From Gammaproteobacteria bacterium (GTDB lineage Bacteria > Pseudomonadota > Gammaproteobacteria > Pseudomonadales > Cellvibrionaceae): DNA of 64,000 nucleotides. Both the position numbers and the translations under genes were made by a program. This document shows positions 8,432 through 16,266 of the stretch, in pieces; positions within the stretch are counted from its first letter, which is position 1, and every line of letters begins with the position of its first letter. A model generated the notes under the pieces. That model searched no databases. It was given only the letters and a program-made list of their open reading frames with translations, and had not been told where the DNA came from. The stretch spans positions 124,001 to 188,000 of the forward strand of contig JAGKWO010000008.1 in NCBI GenBank assembly GCA_021151835.1. Reading direction: 5' to 3'.

Positions 8432-9130
8432 TCAGGCTTCAATACGGGTAGAAAAACGATAGCCGGTACCGCGTACAGTCTGGATCAGGTCTTCGTGGCC
8501 GTCGACGGTCAGCGCTTTGCGCAAGCGGCGGATATGGACGTCCACCGTGCGTTCTTCCACGTAAACATTGCCGCCCCAGACGTGATCCAGGAGTTGGCTG
8601 CGAGTATAGGCCCTTTCCTGGTGGGTCAGGAAAAATTCCAGCAGGCGATATTCGGTCGGGCCCATATCCACGGACTGGTTATTAATCGTTACGCGATGGC
8701 TGGCCGGGTCAAGGCACAGGCCCTGGACGGTGATGGGCGCAGAATTGATTTGCGGATCGGCGCGGCGCAATACCGCCTTAAGGCGAGCTACCAGTTCGCG
8801 CGGTGAAAATGGCTTGGTGATGTAATCGTCGGCGCCTACTTCAAGGCCCTGGATTTTATTATCTTCCTCACCTTTGGCGGTGAGCATGATGATCGGTGTA
8901 CCTGAAGTCACTTCATCGCGCTTCAAGCGGCGCGCCAGTTCGATGCCACTGGTGCCGGGCATCATCCAGTCGAGCAGGATCAGGTCCGGTTTCTCGTCGA
9001 TAATCAGTCCGTGGGCATCCTGCGCATTACTTGCTTCCATGACCTGATATTCGGCCATCTCCAGCGCCACGCGCAACATATCGCGAATAGCGGATTCATC
9101 ATCAACGATCAGAATTTTGCGACCAGTCAT
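8432..9130 (-). CDS. phoB: Phosphate-regulon response regulator PhoB
   Basis: A 232-residue OmpR/PhoB-type regulator, the usual length. The receiver domain has the acidic pair (VDDE), the phospho-acceptor Asp in LILLDWMMPG, Thr in MLTAKG and Lys in YITKPFSPREL. The C-terminal winged-helix domain includes RSQLLDHVWG and RTVDVHIRRLRKAL, both strongly PhoB-like. It activates Pho-regulon promoters under phosphate limitation. A Pho-box-like sequence about 80 bp upstream suggests autoregulation. It is cotranscribed with phoR downstream, and ubiC-ubiA lie upstream on the same strand, the order seen in Pseudomonas. Confidence 0.96.
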   Translation of the reverse strand: MTGRKILIVDDESAIRDMLRVALEMAEYQVMEASNAQDAHGLIIDEKPDLILLDWMMPGTSGIELARRLKRDEVTSGTPIIMLTAKGEEDNKIQGLEVGADDYITKPFSPRELVARLKAVLRRADPQINSAPITVQGLCLDPASHRVTINNQSVDMGPTEYRLLEFFLTHQERAYTRSQLLDHVWGGNVYVEERTVDVHIRRLRKALTVDGHEDLIQTVRGTGYRFSTRIEA

Positions 9131-9208
9131 AAGGTTCTGCCTGAAATAACTACGGAACGCTCCACAAGTTTATGAAGCTATTGTTGCAGCTTATTAAATA
9201 AGTTCAGT

Positions 9209-9226
9209 GTTACACATTTATGACAG
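9209..9226 (-). promoter_or_regulatory. Pho box upstream of phoB
   Basis: Read on the minus strand: CTGTCAT-AAAT-GTGTAAC. The first 7-mer is a perfect half-site, the spacer is AT-rich, and the second repeat matches about 5 of 7 positions of CTGTCAC. An AT-rich -10-like segment (TTTAAT) follows at suitable distance. This is consistent with autoregulation by PhoB. Confidence 0.6.
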
Positions 9227-9253
9227 GTGCGCCGGGCACTAAAAATTAATTGG

Positions 9254-10321
9254 CTAGCGCAGGGCGTAATCGGCCGCTATGCCGGCAAAAATTGCAGCCC
9301 CCACCCAATTGTTATTGAGGAATGCCTTGAAGCAGGCGTCGCGTGCGCGGAAGCGAATCAGCCATTGCTGGTAGATAAACAACGCGGCGGCAACCGCCAG
9401 GCCCAGATAATAAATGCTGCCCAACTCAACGCGTTTCCCGACCAAAACCATCGCCCACAGCGTTAAAAATTGTAGCAAGCCGGTAATAAAACGATCTTGC
9501 TCGCCAAATAACACCGCGGTGGATTTCACCCCGATTTTCAAGTCATCGTCCCTATCTACCATCGCATAAAAGGTGTCATAGGCGACAGTCCACAACACGA
9601 CAGCGAAATAAATCAGCCACATATGGCGGTTGAGTTCACCGGCTTCGGCGGCATAAGCCATGGGAATTCCCCACGCAAATGCGGCACCGAGCACGACTTG
9701 CGGCAAATGGGTATGGCGCTTCATAAAGGGATAACAGAATGCGAGTACCAGACCGCCCACGGAGAGTTTTATGGTGAGCGGGTCAGTCATCAATACCAGG
9801 CCAAACGCAATAAGGCACAGGGTAATAAAAAGTCCGATTGCCTCGCGGCTGGAAACGGCACCAGTGGCGAGCGGCCGGTCTTTGGTACGCAGCACCTGGC
9901 CATCAATTTTGCGGTCGGCGAAATCATTAATTACGCAGCCGGCTGCGCGCATCACAATAACGCCTAATACAAAGATCACCAGGTTTTTGAGGCTGGGAAC
10001 ACCCTTGGCGGCAATCCACAGTGCCCATAATGTTGGCCAAAGTAGCAGCAAGGTCCCGATTGGACGATCCATTCGCATCAATTTCCAGTAGTGCGGTGCT
10101 TTTTGCAGAATCAGGTTGGCTGATTGGCTGGTTTTTTGTGATTTTTCCGCTTGTTTAAGGATTTTAGCAGCATGATCCTTATTGATAGCTGGAGCTGGAG
10201 CTGGAGCTGGAGCTGGAGCTGGAGCTGGAGCTGGCTGGAGCTGGAGCAGATGACTCGACTGGCACAGCGTTAGTTGTGACTTGTGTTTCAGGTTTTGGCT
10301 TGGTTGCCGTTTTCTTGGCAA
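9254..10321 (-). CDS. ubiA: 4-hydroxybenzoate octaprenyltransferase UbiA, N-terminus out of frame
   Basis: An integral membrane prenyltransferase that joins a polyprenyl chain to 4-hydroxybenzoate in ubiquinone synthesis. The core from KLMRMDRPIGTLLLLWPT onward is typical UbiA, with the first Asp-rich motif NDFADRKID, the second (YDTFYAMVDRDDD) and about eight helices. No good start codon lies between the hexanucleotide repeat (10187-10244) and the core. The frame can be extended only to ATG 10321, through sequence that really belongs to another frame. Restoring 2 nt in the repeat at 10235-10238 would fuse this core in frame to the 158-codon ORF that starts at 10655. So the native protein is either a long fusion, now frameshifted, or is started in an unusual way. 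The gene follows ubiC. Confidence 0.85.
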   Translation of the reverse strand: MPRKRQPSQNLKHKSQLTLCQSSHLLQLQPAPAPAPAPAPAPAPAINKDHAAKILKQAEKSQKTSQSANLILQKAPHYWKLMRMDRPIGTLLLLWPTLWALWIAAKGVPSLKNLVIFVLGVIVMRAAGCVINDFADRKIDGQVLRTKDRPLATGAVSSREAIGLFITLCLIAFGLVLMTDPLTIKLSVGGLVLAFCYPFMKRHTHLPQVVLGAAFAWGIPMAYAAEAGELNRHMWLIYFAVVLWTVAYDTFYAMVDRDDDLKIGVKSTAVLFGEQDRFITGLLQFLTLWAMVLVGKRVELGSIYYLGLAVAAALFIYQQWLIRFRARDACFKAFLNNNWVGAAIFAGIAADYALR

Positions 10322-10655
10322 CTGGTTTAGTGGCTACGGCTTTTGCCACCGGTTTGGGGGTGGGTTGTTGTTTTTCAGCCACATCCGGTGCTATGTCCGT
10401 TTTAGCTATTGCGGTTTTTTTAGCCGCTGCGGAATCCTTTTTGGGCGCTACAGTGGCTTTTTTGGGTACAGCTGTTGCCCGGGTTTGCGCGCCATCAACA
10501 GGTTGTTGTTCACCGGATTTCACCGCTGGCTTTTTTCGGACAGCGGGTTTTGTAGCTGCGGCGCTTGTTTCGGGTTGCGATGGTGTTGATGCAGGAGAGT
10601 CCGGATCGCCGGGGGTAATAGAAGTTGAAGATGGATTATCGTTAGCTGTGCTCAT
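10179..10655 (-). CDS. Ala/Lys/Pro-rich ORF, probable N-terminal extension of UbiA
   Basis: A 158-residue low-complexity ORF beginning MSTANDNPSS at ATG 10655. It is rich in Ala, Lys, Pro and Thr (AVRKKPAVK, AKKTAIAK, AKPVAKKTATKPK), like histone-H1/AlgP-type tails, and should be disordered and basic. As sequenced it runs into poly-Ser and stops at 10179, because it reads the hexanucleotide repeat as AGC-TCC. In the other frame the repeat reads Ala-Pro and continues into UbiA. With two added bases at 10235-10238 the two frames join. I therefore read it as the 5' part of ubiA, not a separate gene; a separate small basic protein is possible. Confidence 0.6.
   Translation of the reverse strand: MSTANDNPSSTSITPGDPDSPASTPSQPETSAAATKPAVRKKPAVKSGEQQPVDGAQTRATAVPKKATVAPKKDSAAAKKTAIAKTDIAPDVAEKQQPTPKPVAKAVATKPVAKKTATKPKPETQVTTNAVPVESSAPAPASSSSSSSSSSSSSSSYQ
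10187..10244. repeat. Hexanucleotide tandem repeat with one shortened unit in ubiA
   Basis: Eight perfect AGCTGG units occupy 10187-10234, then a 4-nt unit CTGG (10235-10238), then one more AGCTGG. On the coding strand the repeat gives Ala-Pro in the UbiA frame. A six-base unit keeps frame when copies are gained or lost, so the 4-nt unit is the only element that shifts frame. Confidence 0.95.
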
Positions 10656-10719
10656 CGCCAGAACGCCTGTAGCCTTGTTATTGGAATGCCTGTTGATCGG
10701 TTTGTCGACGGTGGCCGGG

Positions 10720-11292
10720 TTACGCCTTTGCCTGCGGCAAGCTGGCGACAAAATCCGGCAGGAACACTTCGCTCACCAGCAGCGGTTTGTCGCGCAGGGA
10801 AAAAATGGATCTGCGTCCCCACAATGGTTTCTCGCCCGCCAAATGGGCAGGAACGTAAGCATGATCGCGATTAATCGCGGCAATCGCAATCGGGCTGCGC
10901 ACCAAGTGTGGCTGACTAAACAAAAATGCCCCTAACGGGCGATTGGTTTGCTTGCGCAAGTGACGCAACTCGCCAGTCAGACTGGTCAAGGGCAGCACGC
11001 TGCGTGCGAATACCCAGGGTTGACCGTTTCCTTTGAGGATAACCTCGCGAATCAATGCAAGGCTGGTTGGAGGAATTTCCAATGCCTGGCACTCATTCAG
11101 ATCGGGGCGACCAATCACCTGGCGCACTACTTCAACCTGGAACTGGCCTGCACTTTTGGCGATCAGGCGGGCGGTAAGCGAGCCGGGGTGCGCGAGCCAT
11201 TGTCGCACGGACGGCGCCGGTTGTGAGCGGTGCCAGCGGTTGATCGGGCGCCACCATAAACGGGGTGTGGAACGGCTTGCAACGTGTGGCAA
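10720..11292 (-). CDS. ubiC: Chorismate pyruvate-lyase UbiC
   Basis: A cytoplasmic enzyme that removes pyruvate from chorismate to give 4-hydroxybenzoate, the first ubiquinone-specific step. The 190-residue protein keeps the UbiC landmarks: IREVILKGNGQPWVFARSVLP, the PLGAFLF segment and the C-terminal LWGRRSIF...KPLLVSEVFLP. I chose TTG 11292 because AGGAG lies seven bases upstream. The longer ATG at 11340 lacks a ribosome-binding site and adds a basic stretch not seen in the family. UbiA, its functional partner, is directly downstream. Confidence 0.9.
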   Translation of the reverse strand: MPHVASRSTPRLWWRPINRWHRSQPAPSVRQWLAHPGSLTARLIAKSAGQFQVEVVRQVIGRPDLNECQALEIPPTSLALIREVILKGNGQPWVFARSVLPLTSLTGELRHLRKQTNRPLGAFLFSQPHLVRSPIAIAAINRDHAYVPAHLAGEKPLWGRRSIFSLRDKPLLVSEVFLPDFVASLPQAKA

Positions 11293-11463
11293 CGCGGAAC
11301 TCCTGAATAATCTTTGGCGGATAAATAATCGTAACCGCATCCAAAGGGCGGCAGTTTATCAGCTTGAATGCCGATGAGCGTGCAAAATGCCGTTGCAAGT
11401 CTGCCGCAATGCGATTAATGCAGGTAAACTCCGCGGGCGATTCAAATATTCAGGAGAAGAAAT

Positions 11464-11739
11464 ATGCACAAGACCGATATAGTTGTAGCCTTGGCTAATA
11501 ACACTGATCTAGGGGTTAACAAAGCTGATTTAGTGGTGTCAGCGTTCATTGAGCAGATCACCAATGCGCTTGCTCGCGGTGAATCTGTGGCGTTATTGGG
11601 GTTTGGTACTTTTAATGTCAGCGAGCGCGCAGCGCGCGAAGGCCGCAATCCACAAACCGGTGCGACCATCCAGATTGCCGCCAGCAAAACCGTGACATTC
11701 AAGGCGGGCAAAGCCCTCAAAGATTCGGTTAACGAATAA
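11464..11739 (+). CDS. HU-family DNA-binding protein
   Basis: A 91-residue HU/IHF-fold protein that binds and bends DNA as a dimer in the nucleoid. It has the N-terminal helical pair (KADLVVSAFIEQITNALARGE), the VALLGFGTFNVSERAAREGRNPQTGA arm with the conserved proline, and the C-terminal FKAGKALKDSVN. ATG 11464 follows GGAGAAGAA. The arm and C-terminus point to HU (HupB-like) instead of IHF. It stands alone between ubiC and a symporter gene. Confidence 0.92.
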   Translation: MHKTDIVVALANNTDLGVNKADLVVSAFIEQITNALARGESVALLGFGTFNVSERAAREGRNPQTGATIQIAASKTVTFKAGKALKDSVNE

Positions 11740-11828
11740 TCAGTATCTCCCCGGCGGCATCTCCATGCCGCCTCATCCGCATACCAACCACCACCAGATT
11801 CGACTAATAATAGGCCCGGGGTGTATCT

Positions 11829-13124
11829 ATGTCGCTAACCAATAAAATTTTGCTCGGCATGGTGCTGGGAACTATTGTCGGTTTGCTCTTCAATATTTTT
11901 CTTGTTGATGACCAGCATCAAATCCAGACGGCTTCCGGGCAATGGCTGCAGGCGTTTGTGTTTGATGGCGTATTTGATGCGATCGGCAAGATTTTTATCG
12001 CATCGTTAAAGATGCTCGTGGTACCGCTGGTATTTGTATCCCTCGTTTGCGGAGCTGCGGCATTAGGTGGTCAAAGCCGCATGGGGGCACTGGCAGGAAA
12101 AACGCTGGTGTTGTATTTGTGTTGCACGACGTTTGCCGTCGCCCTGTCAATTACTTGTGCGGTACTGATTCAGCCGGGCGCTGATGTGGGTATTCCCACC
12201 GCCAGCAATTTCACCGCACCGGAAATTCCCTCAATCAAAGATACGCTGATTGATATTGTGCCAAGCAACCCGCTGCAATCCATGGTTGATGCCAATATGT
12301 TGCAGATCATTATTTTTTCGCTGCTATTTGGTTTTGCTATCTCGCGTGTCGGTGGCGATGCCGCCAACAATATGATTGTGTTTTTTAATAATCTCAACGA
12401 TGTGGTTATTAAAATGGTGATGATGCTAATGCAACTAGCACCCTATGGTGTGTTTTGTTTGCTAGCGAAATTATTTGCATCCTTAGGTTTTAATGTAATT
12501 ATCGATTTGGCGAAATATTTTTTTACGGTGGTGTTTGTTTTATTTTTGCACGGCATTGGTGTTTACGGCTTTTTGATTAAAGCACTATCCGGTTTAAGTC
12601 CCATTATCTTTTTCAAAAAAATGCAAAAAGTCATGTTATTTGCATTTAGTACGGCATCAAGTAACGCCACCATACCAATTACCCTGCGTACCGTTGAACA
12701 CGATTTGGGGGTGGATAATAAAGTTGCCAGCTTTTCAATTCCCCTCGGCGCCACTGTAAATATGGATGGCACTGCCATCATGCAAGGTGTTGCCACCGTT
12801 TTTATCGCACAGGCATACAACATTGATATCGGAATTGCCGGATACCTGTTGGTTATTCTTACTGCAACCCTTGCTTCAATTGGTACTGCCGGTGTCCCCG
12901 GTGTTGGTCTGGTGACGTTGACTATGGTATTGCAATCGGTGGGCTTGCCGGTGGAAGGCATTGCGTTAATTATCGGTGTTGATCGCTTGCTGGATATGAT
13001 TCGTACCGGCGTTAATGTCGCTGGCGATGCCGTGGTAGCAGTTATCGTTGCAAAAAGTGAAAAAATGCTGGATATAGCGCGTTATAACAATGAATCGCTC
13101 AATGTCGAGAATGAGCCGGTCTAA
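11829..13124 (+). CDS. Dicarboxylate/amino acid:cation symporter (DAACS)
   Basis: A 431-residue inner-membrane carrier of the glutamate/aspartate/C4-dicarboxylate family, driven by Na+ or H+. About eight helices and two re-entrant loops are expected. The HP1 Ser-rich motif appears as FSTASSNATIP, the TM7 motif as NMDGTAI, and the TM8 substrate region as VDRLLDMIRTGVNVAGD. The Arg in DRLLDMIRT, with Asn and Asp nearby, fits binding of an acidic substrate. Sequence alone does not separate GltP-, DctA- or SstT-like roles. Monocistronic, with a strong terminator after it. Confidence 0.9.
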   Translation: MSLTNKILLGMVLGTIVGLLFNIFLVDDQHQIQTASGQWLQAFVFDGVFDAIGKIFIASLKMLVVPLVFVSLVCGAAALGGQSRMGALAGKTLVLYLCCTTFAVALSITCAVLIQPGADVGIPTASNFTAPEIPSIKDTLIDIVPSNPLQSMVDANMLQIIIFSLLFGFAISRVGGDAANNMIVFFNNLNDVVIKMVMMLMQLAPYGVFCLLAKLFASLGFNVIIDLAKYFFTVVFVLFLHGIGVYGFLIKALSGLSPIIFFKKMQKVMLFAFSTASSNATIPITLRTVEHDLGVDNKVASFSIPLGATVNMDGTAIMQGVATVFIAQAYNIDIGIAGYLLVILTATLASIGTAGVPGVGLVTLTMVLQSVGLPVEGIALIIGVDRLLDMIRTGVNVAGDAVVAVIVAKSEKMLDIARYNNESLNVENEPV

Positions 13125-13148
13125 AGATTTAATTAAATAGAAAAAATA

Positions 13149-13185
13149 AAAAAGCGAATTACCAAACAGTAATTCGCTTTTTTAT
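13149..13185. terminator. Bidirectional terminator between symporter and hypothetical gene
   Basis: Stem AAAGCGAATTAC / GTAATTCGCTTT with a CAAACA-type loop, flanked by an A-run and a T-run. It serves the symporter gene (+) and the convergent gene ending at 13194 (-). Confidence 0.85.
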
Positions 13186-13193
13186 TGTGCGAA

Positions 13194-13892
13194 TTAATGG
13201 TGAATAATATTTTCCGAGTCAAATTCTACGCTGATCGCCAAATCATCAGCCAGGCAGGGCCAGCGTTCAGTTTCTTCCGTCCAGCCGCGGTTTTTGTGGG
13301 TATTGACATAATCGGCAATATTGCCGGTTTCGAATTTATGTTCGTTCAATAAAAGCTCGGCAGAAAATAGTACTGCCTGATCCAGTTCATTGGCAAAAGG
13401 CTCGCCGATCAATTCATGGGCGATTACGTTGGCAACAGTCATATCCATAGGGGCAAGTGGAATTCCACTTTTGGCCATAAAGCGATCATTCACTTCTTCA
13501 AGCAAGCGATGCGCAAGGTAAGCTTCATCCAGCAGCGCTTCCAATTGGCTATGGGGATCAACAATTGACGGAGGGGATAAAAAATAATCGCTGGCAATTT
13601 TTAGCAGCGGTTCCACTTCGTGATAAATGCCTGCTTCCTGTGCAATAGTGCGGATTGCATCAATAAAATCCGGCACATGCTTTATATAGCGCACAATAAA
13701 GTCAGTGAGACCTTTAGTGGCTTGCTCTTCCGGTAATTTAATTGCTGTGTGCAAATGGGCTTTGCGGCACTCAACAAATTCCAATAGCTTTCCCGAGGCG
13801 GAATCTTGCGCTTGCGCCTGGGCAATTAATTGGCGAATAGGATTGAGTGGGTCGTTCAAGCTTGTTCTCTGGTAATAATTGTAATTAATCAC
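13194..13892 (-). CDS. Conserved hypothetical protein
   Basis: A 232-residue soluble protein that I cannot place in a named family. It is acidic and mostly helical, without signal peptide or membrane helix. It opens VINYNYYQRTSLNDPLNPIRQL and ends in a His pair. I chose GTG 13892, eight bases after AGGA in GGAAGGA, over ATG 13922. It is convergent with the symporter and shares its terminator. No catalytic motif is obvious. Function unknown. Confidence 0.7.
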   Translation of the reverse strand: MINYNYYQRTSLNDPLNPIRQLIAQAQAQDSASGKLLEFVECRKAHLHTAIKLPEEQATKGLTDFIVRYIKHVPDFIDAIRTIAQEAGIYHEVEPLLKIASDYFLSPPSIVDPHSQLEALLDEAYLAHRLLEEVNDRFMAKSGIPLAPMDMTVANVIAHELIGEPFANELDQAVLFSAELLLNEHKFETGNIADYVNTHKNRGWTEETERWPCLADDLAISVEFDSENIIHH

Positions 13893-14015
13893 GTTGACTG
13901 TCCTTCCGGTCGCGAGAATCATTAATCGCGATTTAAAAGTAAACCATGACCGGGCAAACGCAAGTGACTCTTAATACCAACTTTTTATAAAAACCATAGC
14001 AACCGCATAAATCGA

Positions 14016-14042
14016 CCTGATGGCATTTTCTGTGCCATCAGG
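14016..14042. repeat. Perfect 10-bp inverted repeat (hairpin)
   Basis: CCTGATGGCA and TGCCATCAGG flank a 7-nt loop. It lies just past the 3' end of the outer-membrane-like gene at 14067, so it may stop or stabilise that transcript, but it has no T-tract. Confidence 0.6.
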
Positions 14043-14066
14043 AGTACACCTAAACGACGATATTTT

Positions 14067-14687
14067 TTAGAAGGCCCCTGAAATTTTCAAGCGCAATGTG
14101 TTATCGAGATCACCGCTGAAGTATTGCTGGAACTGCAAGCCAATATCAATTGCGCCGAGGGTTTGGCCGATGCCAAGGACGCCATAGGCACCACCGTCGA
14201 TTTCAATATCTTCTGAATAACAGTTTCTGCAATTGCTGATGCTGCGCTCGGAACCCAGGATGCCACTGAAGCCACCACGCACGCTAAAGAAACTCATGTT
14301 GTCGCGACCAAAACGGTATTTCGGGCCGTATTCAACAAACAACATAAAAGCGTTCGCATCTGATTCTTCGTAGTCCTCATCGCCCCAATAATCTTCAACA
14401 TATTGGGAGAACTCGGCATTATCGCGATAAAACAAAACACTCCCGCCCAATGACAAGGTGTTTTCGCTATCGCTCGCATAATATTCAGCAGCACCACCGA
14501 TGGCGAAGGCGGTATCTTCAATCCACTGCTCGGCGGCGGCTTGCTTGTCGATATTGATGTGATCTGCGTGCCCTGACCAGCTCCAGCCGGTTTGGCGCAG
14601 GTTGTTAGTGGATTGGGCAAGGGCCAAATGGCTGCATGCGAGCAGGCAACCGCCAAGCGCCAGGGGTTTGAGCAGGGAAGTAAACAT
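14067..14687 (-). CDS. Predicted outer-membrane beta-barrel protein
   Basis: A 206-residue exported protein. The signal peptide (LLKPLALGGCLLACSHLALAQ) is followed by alternating-hydrophobicity strands, Tyr/Gly-rich turns and a C-terminal Phe (LKISGAF), the usual signature of an outer-membrane barrel of about eight strands. A central loop carries two close cysteines (SNCRNCYS). I prefer ATG 14687 because it directly precedes the signal peptide; ATG 14699 is also possible. No family name can be given. It is divergent from hisB. Confidence 0.65.
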   Translation of the reverse strand: MFTSLLKPLALGGCLLACSHLALAQSTNNLRQTGWSWSGHADHINIDKQAAAEQWIEDTAFAIGGAAEYYASDSENTLSLGGSVLFYRDNAEFSQYVEDYWGDEDYEESDANAFMLFVEYGPKYRFGRDNMSFFSVRGGFSGILGSERSISNCRNCYSEDIEIDGGAYGVLGIGQTLGAIDIGLQFQQYFSGDLDNTLRLKISGAF

Positions 14688-14872
14688 AGATTGATCCATC
14701 AGTGAGTGAATGGTGTTAGTTATGGCGGTTATTGCCATTGAAGCAGAATTTTGCGCAGCCTAATCTGTACGATAACTTAACAATTGCACTTATAGCGCGG
14801 CTTTCCGTGAATTCAGCGCGCCAAGTCTATATAATTCGCGCTTTGTTATGTATCTTAGCTGCGAGCATTTCT

Positions 14873-15466
14873 ATGTCCGACCGTATTGCCCAGGTCACTC
14901 GAAACACCCTGGAAACCAAAATCAGTGTCAGCCTTAACCTGGATGGAGCTGGTAAAGGTGTGTTCAACACTGGTGTCCCCTTCCTTGAACACATGATGGA
15001 TCAGATCGCCCGCCACGGGATGATCGACCTGGATGTGACCTGCGACGGCGATACGCATATCGATGACCATCACTCGGTTGAAGATATCGGCATCACCATC
15101 GGCCAGGCGATTGCCAAAGCGGTGGGTGATAAAAAAGGTATTCGTCGTTACGGCCATGCCTATGTTCCGCTAGACGAAGCCTTGTCGCGGGTAGTGATCG
15201 ATTTCTCCGGTCGCCCCGGTTTGGTCATGCAAATTCCCTTTACCCAAAAACGCGTTGGCCAGTTTGATGTGGAATTGTTCTGGGAGTTTTTCCAGGGTTT
15301 TGTTAACCACGCCGGGGTGACCCTGCATGTGGATAATCTGCGCGGCCACAATGCGCACCACCAGATCGAAACCGTCTTCAAAGCTTTTGGCCGCGCCTTG
15401 CGCATGGCGTTGGAAAAAGATCCGCGTATGGAAGGCATCACTCCTTCCACTAAAGGAACCTTATAA
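14873..15466 (+). CDS. hisB: Imidazoleglycerol-phosphate dehydratase HisB
   Basis: Catalyses the dehydration of imidazole-glycerol phosphate in histidine synthesis. The 197-residue protein is the monofunctional type, without the E. coli phosphatase domain. It has the metal-binding motifs DDHHSVEDIGI and, later, RGHNAHHQIE, plus the early GVPFLEHMMDQI motif. I chose ATG 14873 (MSDRIAQV), the family start, instead of the longer frame from 14732. It is the first gene of hisB-hisH-hisA-hisF; only 3 bp separate it from hisH. Confidence 0.96.
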   Translation: MSDRIAQVTRNTLETKISVSLNLDGAGKGVFNTGVPFLEHMMDQIARHGMIDLDVTCDGDTHIDDHHSVEDIGITIGQAIAKAVGDKKGIRRYGHAYVPLDEALSRVVIDFSGRPGLVMQIPFTQKRVGQFDVELFWEFFQGFVNHAGVTLHVDNLRGHNAHHQIETVFKAFGRALRMALEKDPRMEGITPSTKGTL

Positions 15467-15469
15467 GCA

Positions 15470-16132
15470 ATGAATGACGCGGTAAAACAACAAACCGTTG
15501 CCGTAATCGATTACGGCATGGGCAATCTGCACTCGGTCAAGAGCGCACTGGAACACGTAGCGCCCGAACAAACCGTGGTGGTGACATCTGATCCGCTCGT
15601 CGTTGCCGCGGCTGATCGCGTGATTTTCCCCGGCGTTGGCGCAATTCGCGATTGCATGGCGGAAATCAAACGCTTGGGCTTTGACACGTTATTGCGCGAG
15701 CAAATCGCCACGGGTAAACCGGTGTTGGGGATTTGTGTCGGTATGCAGGCGTTGATGGATCACAGTGAAGAAAACAATGGTGTGGATTGCATCAGCATCC
15801 TGCCAGGCCAGGTGAAGTTCTTTGGCGAGCAACATAAGGATGCAGCAGGCAATGCGTTGAAAGTGCCGCACATGGGCTGGAACCAGGTGCATCACAACGA
15901 CCATCCGCTGTGGGCCGATATCCCGCAAGACGCGCGGTTTTATTTTGTGCACAGTTTTTATATCCACACCGATGAGCCCTTATCGGTGGCAGCAACTTGC
16001 GATTACGGCGTGGAATTCCATGCGGCGTTGACGCGCGGCAATTTGTTTGCGGTGCAATTCCATCCGGAAAAAAGCCACACCGCCGGCCTGCAATTGTTGA
16101 AGAATTTTTTACATTGGGATGGCAAGGCGTGA
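15470..16132 (+). CDS. hisH: Imidazole glycerol phosphate synthase, glutaminase subunit HisH
   Basis: A 220-residue class I glutamine amidotransferase that feeds ammonia to HisF. Catalytic Cys is in GICVGMQA, and the His/Glu pair is in QFHPEKS. The N-terminal DYGMGNLHSV motif is typical. It is preceded by AAAGGAACC. It forms the IGP synthase heterodimer with HisF, encoded two genes downstream. Confidence 0.96.
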   Translation: MNDAVKQQTVAVIDYGMGNLHSVKSALEHVAPEQTVVVTSDPLVVAAADRVIFPGVGAIRDCMAEIKRLGFDTLLREQIATGKPVLGICVGMQALMDHSEENNGVDCISILPGQVKFFGEQHKDAAGNALKVPHMGWNQVHHNDHPLWADIPQDARFYFVHSFYIHTDEPLSVAATCDYGVEFHAALTRGNLFAVQFHPEKSHTAGLQLLKNFLHWDGKA

Positions 16133-16153
16133 TGAATTATGGATTGGTTTATT

Positions 16154-16214
16154 GGGCGTGATAAATCACACCCTTTCACAATCTCCAATCGTAGGGGCGC
16201 AATTTATTGTGCCC
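16154..16214. repeat. Two consecutive short palindromes between hisH and hisA
   Basis: GGGCGTGA-TAAA-TCACACCC (16154-16173) and GGGCGCAAT-TT-ATTGTGCCC (16195-16214) each have one mismatch in the stem. Both share a GGGCG(Y/C)...-AT-rich centre-...CCC design, which suggests copies of a dispersed palindromic repeat within the his operon. Confidence 0.6.
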
Positions 16215-16266
16215 TATTCATTGCCCCCAACCGTTTTCCCATTTCCTTGAGCAAAGAGATATTTGA

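Noticed and set aside
10276..10935. 219-codon plus-strand open frame
   Set aside because: It runs antisense to the ubiA tail and ubiC. It is Cys/Gly/Phe-rich and low complexity, as expected for the complement of an Ala/Lys-rich coding strand.
11753..11772. GGCGGCAT-CTCC-ATGCCGCC hairpin after the HU gene as a terminator
   Set aside because: The stem is perfect but no T-tract follows, so I did not list it as a terminator; it could still affect transcript ends.
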